DNA of 64,000 nt. Source: Halosaccharopolyspora lacisalsi. Its GTDB lineage: Bacteria; Actinomycetota; Actinomycetes; Mycobacteriales; Pseudonocardiaceae. A program made the translations under genes and the position numbers. Below, piece after piece: positions 19,410 through 27,511 of this stretch; position 1 is the stretch's first letter; each line of letters begins with the position of its first letter. A model generated the notes under the pieces. The model had not been told where the DNA came from, did no database searches, and was given only the letters and a program-made list of their open reading frames with translations. Location: NCBI RefSeq assembly GCF_014137975.1, contig NZ_JACGWZ010000002.1, positions 62,001 through 126,000 on the forward strand, written 5' to 3'.

Positions 19410-19802
19410 GTGGACTCTCCCGTGGTGGTGCAAACTTTGATCAGGAGTCGTGACGGATCCTTCAGGAGTCTCGATGAGTCCGGAGAATCACGCCAGGGTG
19501 AATACGTCGAGGGTGCAATCGTACTCACGGCATGGGGAACCGAAATCCTTGATACGGGTGTGTGGGATGACGTGGACTACTTGTGGTCTTATATATCCGA
19601 CATCGTCAATGATCTCATCGAGGGGAGGGGGTCTTGCACGTGTTTTCCGGATCAACCTATCAAGTTGTCCTTCGAGAATGTTCCCCGTGGGGGCGTGGTG
19701 GCTTCTGTGGATTTGGGCGAAGAAAGGCGTATCATGGCAATTCCGAAGGAGGCGCTTGTCGATGCGCTCCGCGCGGCTGGCAACGATTTTTTGACTGGTT
19801 GA
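19410..19802 (+). CDS. Unknown 130-residue protein coupled to Imm50, possible immunity protein
   Basis: A GTG at 19410, preceded by AAGGA and only three bases after the Imm50 stop, starts a 130-residue protein. Visible parts are an N-terminal segment VVVQTLIRSRDGSFRSLDES, an acidic/aromatic middle WGTEILDTGVWDDVDYLWSYI with NDLIEGRGS, and a C-terminus VVASVDLGEERRIMAIPKEA. There is no signal peptide or membrane segment. Size, acidity, low GC and context resemble small immunity proteins, but no family is recognised. Confidence 0.55.
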   Translation: MDSPVVVQTLIRSRDGSFRSLDESGESRQGEYVEGAIVLTAWGTEILDTGVWDDVDYLWSYISDIVNDLIEGRGSCTCFPDQPIKLSFENVPRGGVVASVDLGEERRIMAIPKEALVDALRAAGNDFLTG

Positions 19803-19938
19803 TCCGCATGTCATCAAGGGATAGCAGTGAAGCGCGGGCACGATTGAATCGTTAAGTGAATTAATGGCATGAAATACCCGGTAGGTGATATATACTTGAG
19901 CTGGGTGGTTTTCTTCGGTGCGCGCTGTTCGGGTAGTA

Positions 19939-20205
19939 CTAGTTGATTGTCAGGGAGTGGAACCTGACGCTCCACTGGTCACGCAGTCGCTGTTGATAGC
20001 ACGTGGGCGAGTGGGCAGTCCGACCGTCGACCTCGATCTGGAAGTGCAGGTGGGCTCCGCTGGACTGGCAGCGGTTGCCGACGGTGGCTTGAATACGCGC
20101 CCAGAGGCCGTGGCCGGTGGCGGATCTGGCGGCGATGATGCGACCGACGTGGTCGACACGGAGGGAGATGCCAAAGGTGTGGCGATATCCGGTCCTTCAT
20201 GGAAG
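19939..20205 (-). pseudogene. M23 peptidase-like C-terminal remnant, copy 2
   Basis: One minus-strand frame reads GYRHTFGISLRVDHVGRIIA, then GHGLWARIQATVGNRCQSSG and AHLHFQIEVDGRTAHSPTCY, ending with a stop at 19939-19941. The SSGAHLHFQIEVDG segment is the M23 metallopeptidase motif holding the last zinc-ligand/catalytic histidines. The frame closes with a stop at its 5' side near 20205, so only the end survives. Parts of this DNA recur at 15640-15760. Confidence 0.5.
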
Positions 20206-20244
20206 CCGCTGGGGCGGGGTCCGTGAAGCTGACGGCACGGAAAC

Positions 20245-20332
20245 CAAGGCCCCGCTTCAACGTGTGCCCTCCGGGCAGGCCCGTACCGATACCGTTCCCG
20301 GAACACACGATCACTACTCCTTCAGGAGGTAG
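20245..20332 (+). pseudogene. Toxin C-terminal tail remnant, second copy
   Basis: Bases 20245-20332 are similar to 18440-18530. They read PRFNVCPP, then after a frame change SGQARTDTVPGTHDHYSFRR and a stop at 20330-20332, five bases before the next Imm50 start. The AGGAGG ribosome site of that gene lies inside the toxin tail. Only the last 30 or so residues survive, so this is an orphan toxin-tip/immunity module. Confidence 0.5.
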
Positions 20333-20337
20333 ACAGC

Positions 20338-20742
20338 ATGAGTTGGGTCGATCTCGTCATCCACAGCAAGGGAATTAAGGCGATATACGGTGATCACACG
20401 CCCAGTCTCACCGGCATCGACCTGCACAAAGTAGTCTTTGACTATGACAGGATACACGTAACACTCGTATTCGATCTTCCTGAGCTGCCCGCTACCTTGC
20501 CTGCGAAGTGGCAGAAACGGGAGTGCGACGTCGTGCAGATCGAGATGGATCTGATAGAAATCAGTGATCTGTCCGCGCGAGTCTGGGGAAGCCGCACGAG
20601 CACGAGTATTCACATGGTGGAGTCACAGGGGAAGCTGAACGTGTCTGTTCAGTCGGAAACTGGCGAACTGAGCGCGACAGCGGATTTCGCCTCTCTGCAA
20701 CGCATATCTGCCTACCGATCCGATGTGAAACGACATCGGTAA
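20338..20742 (+). CDS. Imm50-family immunity protein, copy 3
   Basis: A 134-residue protein with AGGAGG before the ATG at 20338. It begins MSWVDLVIHSKGIKAIYGDH and continues TPSLTGIDLHKVVFDYDR, VTLVFDLPELPATLPAKWQK and VVQIEMDLIEISDLSARVWG. It shares the scaffold of the copies at 18527 and 18975, being closest to the broken first one. It should neutralise the nuclease whose tail remnant lies immediately upstream, although no intact toxin exists in the window. It is followed by an IS5 remnant. Confidence 0.7.
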   Translation: MSWVDLVIHSKGIKAIYGDHTPSLTGIDLHKVVFDYDRIHVTLVFDLPELPATLPAKWQKRECDVVQIEMDLIEISDLSARVWGSRTSTSIHMVESQGKLNVSVQSETGELSATADFASLQRISAYRSDVKRHR

Positions 20743-20787
20743 GATCTCCTGACGTATTGGTGGTCTTGGCTTGAGGTGATCTTGGTG

Positions 20788-21188
20788 ATGGTTGCGCCGT
20801 GGGTTGTCTCGGACGAGTTGTGGTCCCTGATCGAGCCGTTGCTGCCGGCGTGTCCGGCCGGCAGGGCGGGCGAAGTCGTTGCCGGGCCGGCAGGTGTTGC
20901 AGGACATCCTGTTCGTACCGGCCACCGGTATCGGTTGGGAGGGCCTGCCGCAGGATCTGGTGCTCGGCTCCGGCAGATCTGCTGGCGGCGGCACTCCCCG
21001 GCCGTCGCGCTCACCGGCGGTACCCGGCACGGCATCAACCCTCGCGCTGCTGCACCAGTTCCGCCGCCTGACCACCTGATGGGAACGCCGCATCACTGTC
21101 CACCACGGCTTCCTCGCCCCGGCGACCATCCCCGTCTGCTGGCGTCGACTCCACCGACACCAAACCTGTCAGGAGTTCTCAGGGTGTT
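20788..21188 (+). mobile_element. IS5-family transposase remnant, second element
   Basis: An ATG at 20788 begins MVAPWVVSDELWSLIEPLLP, the usual N-terminus of IS5-group transposases. A second frame continues PGRQVLQDILFVPATGIGWE with GLPQDLVLGSG, and a third frame ends WERRITVHHGFLAPATIPV with a stop at 21188. The catalytic DDE core is deleted and at least two frameshifts are present. It differs in sequence from the remnant at 15.8 kb. Confidence 0.7.
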
Positions 21189-21599
21189 GATCAAGCTGCG
21201 GTCCGCGGCTCGAGTGTCGGGGCCTCGTGGAGTTGGGGCGAACAAGGATGCGTCGTCCATAGGTTGGCTTTGTGGGTTCAACGGCAGGAGGGTGTTTTGG
21301 TCGGGGACGCAGTCTTCCTGCCGGATGGCTCTCTTGTGGCCTCGAGCGCTTCCACCTGCCTTGATACGGGTTCAACCGTTCTCATTCGGCGTTAACGACC
21401 GTGACCGTCGGTACCGTTGTTGCCTGTTGGCAGCAGCTTGGGCACGTTCGGCCCACTCCGGCTGGAGTGGAGATCACCGCAACCCCGTATCGGCCCTGCG
21501 CCAAAGCCGGAGACCGCTCGCTCCGGTTTCGCTCCAGGTGGGCCCTGTGGATCACGTCCAAGCGGATCGGGCAAGATCCGCACCCGGATATGGAAAAGA
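21189..21599. other. Gap without a recognisable gene
   Basis: Several short frames exist but none has family features. The stretch separates the toxin/IS debris from the first tRNA-Pro fragment and may contain the unrecognised end of an old integrated element. Confidence 0.3.
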
Positions 21600-21632
21600 C
21601 CGCTGACCTGGTGTTTCATCACAGGTCAGCGG
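21600..21632. terminator. 11-bp-stem hairpin beside att-like site
   Basis: CCGCTGACCTG (21600-21610), an 11-base loop and CAGGTCAGCGG (21622-21632) form a strong hairpin just before the tRNA-Pro fragment at 21646. It occupies the same position as the hairpin at 33056-33087 next to the intact tRNA. Confidence 0.45.
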
Positions 21633-21645
21633 GCTTCACCGCTGG

Positions 21646-21687
21646 TCGGGACGGCGGGATCCGAACCCACGACCCCCTTACCCCCAG
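21646..21687 (-). repeat. tRNA-Pro 3'-end fragment, att-like site 1
   Basis: These 42 bases match the 3' part of the intact tRNA-Pro (33096-33137) with two mismatches. They include the T-arm and the anticodon-side G-run, and then diverge. This is the signature left by a tRNA-targeting integrase. Confidence 0.7.
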
Positions 21688-21875
21688 GCCAGTTCTTGCG
21701 GAGTTTTGACCTGCGAAAACGGAGAAAACGCAGGACATGCCACGGTTCGACACTGTTGAGCGCGGTTGTCGTCGTTTGGCGCGCACCCGTCGCACCGCGC
21801 GCTCCTGCTCCGGTTCCCGGTTCCGGTGCCGTGGTGTTTGCCCGGCGGCCCCGCTTTGAGACGTGTTTGCCCCGT

Positions 21876-22215
21876 TCAGGCCGAGGCCAGGTTCAGCACG
21901 AGCGCGGCCACGGCGAGGAGGGGAAAACCGGACGCCAGGTCGAGCTGGGGCGAGTAGGTGGGCGTGGATGGCGCAGGTGAAGAACAGGGTGATCGCGGCA
22001 GCTGCGCCGATCAGTGGTACGTCGAGAAGCCTGAGCACGAGTCCGGCTGCGCCTGCGGTCTTGAGGGGTCCGATCGGGAAGATCAGCCACGATTCCGGCA
22101 CGCCCGCCTTGACGATGCCGGGATGATTCGTCGGAAGCGGGCCGGGTCCCGCAATGCCCGAGAGGATGTTGGCAGCCACCGCTGGGGGAAGACGATCGCG
22201 TGGGCGGTGACCACG
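21876..22215 (-). pseudogene. DoxX-family membrane protein remnant
   Basis: The minus strand reads AVAANILSGIAG, then KAGVPESWLIFPIGPLKTAG with AAGLVLRLLDVPLIGAAAAI and TLFFTCAIHAHLLA. It then shifts frame to YSPQLDLASGFPLLAVAALV and ends LNLASA with a stop at 21876. Hydrophobicity and the AGVPxSWxxxxxxLKxAGAxGLL pattern are those of DoxX-like four-helix membrane proteins. The N-terminal helix and start are lost in another frame, so the gene is at least doubly frameshifted. Confidence 0.6.
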
Positions 22216-22494
22216 TGCGCCGCACGACCCTCCGTTCGGCTTGGCCGGGTCCGCCGCCTGGCCGCGGTAGCCACCGTCGTCCTCGGCGGCCCAGGTGCGC
22301 TGTGCCCGAACCTGGATCCACCACCAGGCGGAGTGGAAGATCATTGCGGCCTGCGCCGTGTTCCTCACCGACGAGCTCGGAGACACCGGCGCCGGTACCC
22401 ACGGTGGTTGAGCCAGCGACTTGGCGACCGATCAAGGCGGGTTCTCCTTTGACCAACGGCGGATCAACGGACATCCGGGTTTCGTCGGTCCGGG

Positions 22495-22521
22495 TGTCAC
22501 AGTCGATTCGTGGCCGGTGTC
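22495..22521 (+). promoter_or_regulatory. Candidate ECF41 target promoter
   Basis: TGTCACA (22495-22501), 16 bases and TGTC (22518-22521) closely match the published ECF41 autoregulated promoter (TGTCACA with CGTC at about this spacing). It lies 37 bases before the start of the CMD-family gene that precedes the sigma factor. The region 22216-22494 holds no supportable gene. Confidence 0.6.
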
Positions 22522-22557
22522 TCCATGCCGAGAGCGAGCAAACGGCGAGGAGGAGTC

Positions 22558-23136
22558 ATGGCCAGCAGTACCAGGATCCCGAAGGCGGAGCTGACCGGCA
22601 TCTACGGCGCAGTGATCAAGCGGATGTCCCGCAGGATGTTCGGCGATGTGCCCGAGCCGGTCGGCGTGGCCTGGCACAACCGGAAGGTGTTGAACTTCAG
22701 CTTCAGCGTCGGTCGCAGCATCCGGAAGTGGGACCAGTGTGACGAGAACCTGAAGTCGTACGCGCACATGGCGGTGGCCAGCCTGGTCGGCTGCAGCTTC
22801 TGCCTGGACCTCGGCTACTTCCACGCCCACAACGAAGGACTCGACGTGGCCAAGGCTCGGGAGGTGCCGCGGTGGCGCGAGTCGGACGTCTTCACGCCGC
22901 TGGAGCGCGATGTCATGGAGTACGCCGAGGCGATGTCGCAGACCCCGCCGAGGGTCACCGACGAACTCTCGGCGAGGCTGCTGGAGGTGCTCGGCCCGGC
23001 GGCGGTGGTGGAGCTGACGACGTACATCGCGCTGGTCAACTTCATGACCCGCTCCAACACCGCGTTCGGCGTCGAGTCGCAGGAGTTCTCGGCCGCCTGT
23101 GACCTCGAGCCGCTCGCCGTAGCCTCGACGACATGA
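22558..23136 (+). CDS. Carboxymuconolactone decarboxylase-family (AhpD-like) protein, ECF41 partner
   Basis: A 192-residue protein with GAGGAG before the ATG at 22558. The AhpD-like redox motif is LVGCSFCLDLGYFHAHNEG with C79, C82 and H89. Such proteins are either alkylhydroperoxidases or decarboxylases; the Cys pair suggests a redox role. It overlaps the sigma-factor start by four bases (ATGA). COE-type genes (carboxymuconolactone decarboxylase, oxidoreductase or epimerase) are the hallmark neighbours and presumed targets of ECF41 sigma factors. Confidence 0.85.
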   Translation: MASSTRIPKAELTGIYGAVIKRMSRRMFGDVPEPVGVAWHNRKVLNFSFSVGRSIRKWDQCDENLKSYAHMAVASLVGCSFCLDLGYFHAHNEGLDVAKAREVPRWRESDVFTPLERDVMEYAEAMSQTPPRVTDELSARLLEVLGPAAVVELTTYIALVNFMTRSNTAFGVESQEFSAACDLEPLAVASTT

Positions 23137-23996
23137 CCGACGACCCGTTCGTGGCCCACCGCAGCCTGCTGTTCACCGTCGCCTACGAGATGCTCGGCTC
23201 TGCCGCCGACGCCGAGGACGTCGTTCAGGAGAGCTGGCTGCGGTGGGCCGACGTCGACCAGGCACAGGTGCGCGACCCGCGGGCCTACCTGGTCCGGATC
23301 GTCACTCGGCTGGCGCTCAACCGGCTGCGAGCGCTGGCGCGGCAACGTGAGGACTACGTCGGACCATGGCTGCCCGAACCGCTGCTGACCAGTCCCGATG
23401 TGGCTGTCGACGCCGAGCTCGCCGAGAACGTCTCGATCGCGATGCTCACCGTGCTGGAGACCCTCGGTCCGGCCGAGCGGGCCGTGTTCGTGCTGCGCGA
23501 GGTGTTCGACACACCGTATGACGAGATCGCCGAGGTGGTGGGCAAGACTCCGGCCGCGGTCCGGCAGATCGCGAACCGCGCCCGTGAGCACGTCGCTGCG
23601 CGGAGACCGCGGATGCGGGTGGACCGAGCCCAGCAGCAGGCAGCCGTCGAGAAGTTCACGGCGGCCGTCTCCACCGGCGACGTGCAGTCACTGGTGGAGG
23701 TGCTCGCCCCGGACGTGGTGGTGGTCGCCGACGGCGGCGGTCAGGTGGCGGCAGCTCGCAAGCCGATCACCGGGGTCGAGAAGGTGGCCGCTTTCCTGGC
23801 CCGCGCGGCCCGGGTCCCGGACCTCGCGGCGACCACTGCCTGGTTCAACGGGACGCCGGGCGCCCGGATCGACATCGGTGGCGCAGCCACCGCGGTGAGT
23901 CCGGTGGTCGAGGACGGCCGGATCACCCGGGTCTACGCGATCCGCAACCCGAACAAGCTGGGACGACTGGACGAGGTGGCGGAACTGCGCCGGTGA
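23133..23996 (+). CDS. sigJ: ECF41-family RNA polymerase sigma factor (SigJ-like)
   Basis: A 287-residue sigma factor. Residues 5-70 form region 2 (FTVAYEMLGSAADAEDVVQE) and residues about 100-155 form region 4 (LGPAERAVFVLREVFDTPYD, AVRQIANRAREHV). A C-terminal SnoaL/NTF2-like domain replaces an anti-sigma factor. ECF41 diagnostic motifs are all present: WLPEPL at 79-84, DGGGQ at 200-204 and NPNKL at 272-276. In this group the C-terminal domain regulates sigma activity in cis. The gene is co-translated with the CMD protein and very likely transcribes its own operon from 22495-22521. Confidence 0.9.
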   Translation: MTDDPFVAHRSLLFTVAYEMLGSAADAEDVVQESWLRWADVDQAQVRDPRAYLVRIVTRLALNRLRALARQREDYVGPWLPEPLLTSPDVAVDAELAENVSIAMLTVLETLGPAERAVFVLREVFDTPYDEIAEVVGKTPAAVRQIANRAREHVAARRPRMRVDRAQQQAAVEKFTAAVSTGDVQSLVEVLAPDVVVVADGGGQVAAARKPITGVEKVAAFLARAARVPDLAATTAWFNGTPGARIDIGGAATAVSPVVEDGRITRVYAIRNPNKLGRLDEVAELRR

Positions 23997-24077
23997 CATC
24001 CTGCGTTGTGGCGGACTGATCCCCGGACGTGTCTGAATCGAACCTGGTACAGGCTGGTTTGCTCAGGGGCGGTGGTG

Positions 24078-25349
24078 ATGGGGTCGAATCCGAATCGGGG
24101 TCGCGTGTACCCCCGGTGTGGATGCCGGGATGCGGATGGGCGCCAGCTGGGTGCGCGGTGTCCGCGGCTGGCCGGGTGCAGGCATGGCACGTGGGCGTTC
24201 GCTGTCGACATGCCCTCGACCAATGGCCGGCGGCGCACGATGCGGCGGAGTGGGTTCGCCACGAAGGCCCGGGCCGAGTTGATCCGGGTGCTGGCGTGTG
24301 AACGCACCGAGGTCGTCGTCGATGATCGCCGGAGCGTGGCCGAGTATCTCACCGGGTGGGTGGCGGGGAAGGCGTTGACGTTGAAGCCGACCGCGATGGC
24401 CAACTACCGCGACTACGTGACCAAGGACCTCATCCCCGCGCTGGGGACGGTGAGGCTGGAAAGCCTCACGCATCAGCATGTGATGCAGCTCGTGCACCGC
24501 CAGCTGGAGGGGTGCGGTGGCGGTACGCCGCAGTGGGGCGACGTTGTCCAGCGCGCTCAACGACGCGGTGCGTCAGCGCCGGTCGCAGGTCAACGTGGCG
24601 AAGTACGCCCAGCCCCAGGCGCCCCGTATCGCCCGACGTGTTGGACCTCGGAGCAGGCCGCGGCGTTCCTGCGCTACTGCGCCGAGGTCGACGATGCGCT
24701 AACCGAACTGTTCGAGGTCCTGGTCGGCACGGGTCTGCGCAAGGGTGAAGCGCTGGCTCTGCACTGGTCGGACGTTGACCTCGACGAGCGGGTGTTGTTC
24801 GTGCGCCACACACTGTCCAACGTCACCAACACGACGCCGGTGTTTTCCGCGCCGACAACGAGGATCAGTCTGGACGGGGTCGGGCTGTCGGCTCGCGTCG
24901 TGGCGGCGTTGCGCAGGCAGGCCGAGCGCCAGGGCCGGCAGCGGCTGACCGATGGGGCCGACTTGCCCCGGATTCGGGTGCACGCCCTGCGGTATCTCGT
25001 GGCGACGTTGATGATCGCCTCGAGGGTGCCGCTCGGGGTGGTGTTCAAGCCCATGCGGCACTCGGCCCCGTCGGTGACCGTCAACATCTACGGGCACCTC
25101 GCTCGGCACACGGCGCACGAGGCTGTCGAGGCCATGGCCGCCACCCTCAACGCGGCCGAAGCGTCAGCCGCACCGCAGAGGTCAAGCACCGACAGAACGG
25201 GATCGGATGCGATCACCGTGCGGCCACATCGTCCCGACATACGAAACCAGCGGGTCTACCTTTCGGTAAACCCGCTGGTCACAGCCTCGGGACGGCGGGA
25301 TTCGAACCCACGACCCCCAGATATGTCCATAGGAGACAGCAACCTGTGA
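24078..25349 (+). pseudogene. Tyrosine integrase, degenerate copy 1
   Basis: An open frame from an ATG at 24078 encodes a phage-type integrase with an Arm/zinc-like N-terminus (VYPRCGCRDADGRQLGARCP), a core-binding domain and a catalytic domain. Catalytic elements remain: GTGLRKGEALALHWSDVDL (Arg), RVHALRYLVATL (H-x-x-R), MRHSAPS and VNIYGHL (Tyr). Two compensating shifts scramble residues about 145-190, the true sequence (TLSSALNDAVRQRRSQVNVA) being in another frame. Compared with copy 2, 95 bp are deleted before LTDGADLPRIR. Its 3' end runs into the att-like site at 25287, and it is probably inactive. Confidence 0.75.
25247..25318 (-). repeat. tRNA-Pro 3'-end fragment with its hairpin, att-like site 2
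   Basis: Bases 25287-25318 are identical to the last 32 bases of the intact tRNA-Pro. The preceding hairpin (25247-25278) is identical to 33056-33087. Together with the integrase 3' half this forms a direct repeat: 24814-25318 corresponds to 32528-33127. Confidence 0.85.
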
Positions 25350-26165
25350 AAACCGAGACACTGCAGGGCAAATCCGTGCAGCTCGCTACCGTCCAGTGTA
25401 GTTCGATGCAGTTCAGGACGCGTGATCCTCCCGGTTCCCTCCCGCTCCATCTCGCCAGCGCCCAATACCCGGCTGAGCTCACACACAGTTAATGCTTGCT
25501 CAGCACGGCCGGGCGCCCACACAACGCGGTGGTTCTCACCGACGGCGAACGTGCAACCCTGGTGAGCTGGACGCACAGCCGTACTTACTCGCAAGCGCTG
25601 GTGTTACGCGCTTGAATCGCCGCGGACCTGTTGGTTCGAGGGATCACTGGCCGCTGAGGGAGTGGGTCATGACTATCGCCTTTCCAAGTGAATCGGCCGA
25701 GTACCGCCAGGTTCGTAACCGGCTGTAGGACGAGAGATCGGTTTGCGCCCGCCACCGAAGCAGTGGCCGGGCGCGCACTACCTCCCGGTGGCCCCATCGC
25801 AGGATCACGTCTTCGTTGGGTTGGACACGGACGGGTCCGCGATTCGGATCAGTATGTCGCAGCTGTTCGCACAGCGGCGAAACAGCACGGCTTGCCCTGG
25901 CCGAGGCGTCACACCCGTCCCACGCTGCGTTACTCGATCAGTTCGACGGTGCCGTCGAGTATGGCCGGCCATACCTGATCTTCGTCGTGGGCAAAGCACC
26001 GCTGCAGCGGTCTGCCACCTTCGGCCGCGAGGGGCGTAGCGGACCGCGCCGGCACGGCCCGCGGGTGTTCGATCCCTGGATCTGATCGAGTCGAGACGAC
26101 AAAGTGTCGCACTCTTGCGCGGAAGTGGCCTTCACCGACCACGTTGACGCAAGAGCGTTGGACCG
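25350..26165. other. Gap with a possible broken gene
   Basis: Two adjacent plus-strand frames look protein-like: QDHVFVGLDTDGSAIRISMS (about 25800-25880) and then LALAEASHPSHAALLDQFDG with AVEYGRPYLIFVVGKAPLQR, ending at a stop at 26085. They may be halves of one frameshifted small gene of unknown family. The rest shows nothing supportable. Confidence 0.25.
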
Positions 26166-27488
26166 TTACCTGGCCGTCTGGTGCAACACCTCGGGGCCGC
26201 CGACGTGGACGCCGCTCTCGCGGACCAGCACCCCATGCAGGTGGCAGGCCACGTCGCGCCTGTCGACCTTCTGCATCGCCGGTTCCGGCCCCGCGCCGAA
26301 CCGGACGAGGACGTGGCTCGACTCCACGCGCACCTCGGTCACCGCGGAGAACACGTTCGCGTGCAGGTTCGGGCCGTGCTCATGCAGCCACTCGGCCAGG
26401 TCCTCCGGGGCCGAGGCTGAGAACCGGACCGACTCCCGCGCGACCTCGGCGTTGTCCAGCTTGCCGAACAGCTTGGTCTCCCGCTCGTAGGTCTCCGGGT
26501 CGACCTGTGTCCAGCGCTCCTCCAGCGCATCGATGAGGTCCTGGCCCTCCCAGCCGCACACCTCGAACGCCTGTGGACAACGCGGATGGAACCGGCAGCC
26601 CGCGGGCGGCCGGGCCGCGTCCGGGATCTCGCCGCGCGGCAGGGTCTTCTCCCGGCCACGCCTGCCCGCCTCCGGTTGCGGGATCGCGGAGAGCAGCGCA
26701 CGAGTGTAGGGATGCTGCGGGTCGGAGAACATCAGATCGGCGTCGCCGTACTCGACGAACCTGCCGAGGTAGAGAATGCCGATCCGATCGCACATGAACC
26801 GGGCCGTGGCCAGGTCGTGGGTGATGAACACGTAGGTGAGGTCGAGCTCTTCCTGCAGTTCCAGCATCAGCTCGAGCACTCGTGCGCGTACGCTCATGTC
26901 CAACGCGGCCACCGGCTCGTCGGCGATCACGAAGCTGGGCTTGGTGATCAGCGAGCGGGCGATCACCAGCCGCTGCTTCTGTCCACCGGAGAGTTCCTCC
27001 GGGTAGCGATCCAGGTAGTTCCGCGCGGGCTGCAGTCCGACCCGTTCGAGCATGTCCACCACCCACTCGCGGGCCTCCGCACGGGTCTCGACCATGCCGT
27101 GGATCCACAGCGGGTGCCCGACGCCCTGGGCGATCGTCATCGCCGGATTCATCGACGCGTTCGGGTCCTGGAAGATCATGCTCAGCTCGCGACGCATCGG
27201 GCGCATCTGGCTCTCCGACATCGGCACGAGATCCCTGCCCTGGTACCGGATCTCACCCGAGGTCGGCTGCACCAGCTTCAGCAGCGACCGGCCAAGCGTC
27301 GACTTGCCCGAGCCGCTCTCACCGACAAGCCCGAGCACTTCGCCGCGGTGTAGCTCGAAGTTCACCCCGTCGACGGCCTTGACCACACCCTGAGTGCGGC
27401 CGAGCAGGTTGCGCCCGGTCGTGAAGTGGGTGTTCAGGTCGCGCACCGACATCAACGGCTCCGCATCGGAGTCCGATCCGGTCACCAC
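26166..27488 (-). CDS. Peptide-type ABC transporter ATP-binding protein (DppF/OppF) with C-terminal extension
   Basis: About 440 residues from a GTG at 27488, behind GAGGAGATGAG. The ABC domain is complete: Walker [19 protein letters not shown], signature [15 protein letters not shown], Walker [15 protein letters not shown] and the oligopeptide-family tail [15 protein letters not shown]...[20 protein letters not shown] with iron-sulfur-like cysteines. Roughly 100 further residues (from [20 protein letters not shown] to the end) exceed the usual family length and contain HxH-type segments of unknown role. It energises import with the permease/ATPase fusion and permease encoded upstream. Confidence 0.88.
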   Translation of the reverse strand: MVTGSDSDAEPLMSVRDLNTHFTTGRNLLGRTQGVVKAVDGVNFELHRGEVLGLVGESGSGKSTLGRSLLKLVQPTSGEIRYQGRDLVPMSESQMRPMRRELSMIFQDPNASMNPAMTIAQGVGHPLWIHGMVETRAEAREWVVDMLERVGLQPARNYLDRYPEELSGGQKQRLVIARSLITKPSFVIADEPVAALDMSVRARVLELMLELQEELDLTYVFITHDLATARFMCDRIGILYLGRFVEYGDADLMFSDPQHPYTRALLSAIPQPEAGRRGREKTLPRGEIPDAARPPAGCRFHPRCPQAFEVCGWEGQDLIDALEERWTQVDPETYERETKLFGKLDNAEVARESVRFSASAPEDLAEWLHEHGPNLHANVFSAVTEVRVESSHVLVRFGAGPEPAMQKVDRRDVACHLHGVLVRESGVHVGGPEVLHQTAR

Positions 27489-27511
27489 GTCCTCATCTCC
27501 TCGATACACGA

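Noticed and set aside
21646-21687. Possible second tRNA gene
   Set aside because: Only the 3' portion of tRNA-Pro is present; acceptor 5' strand, D-arm and full anticodon stem are missing. The same holds for 25287-25318.
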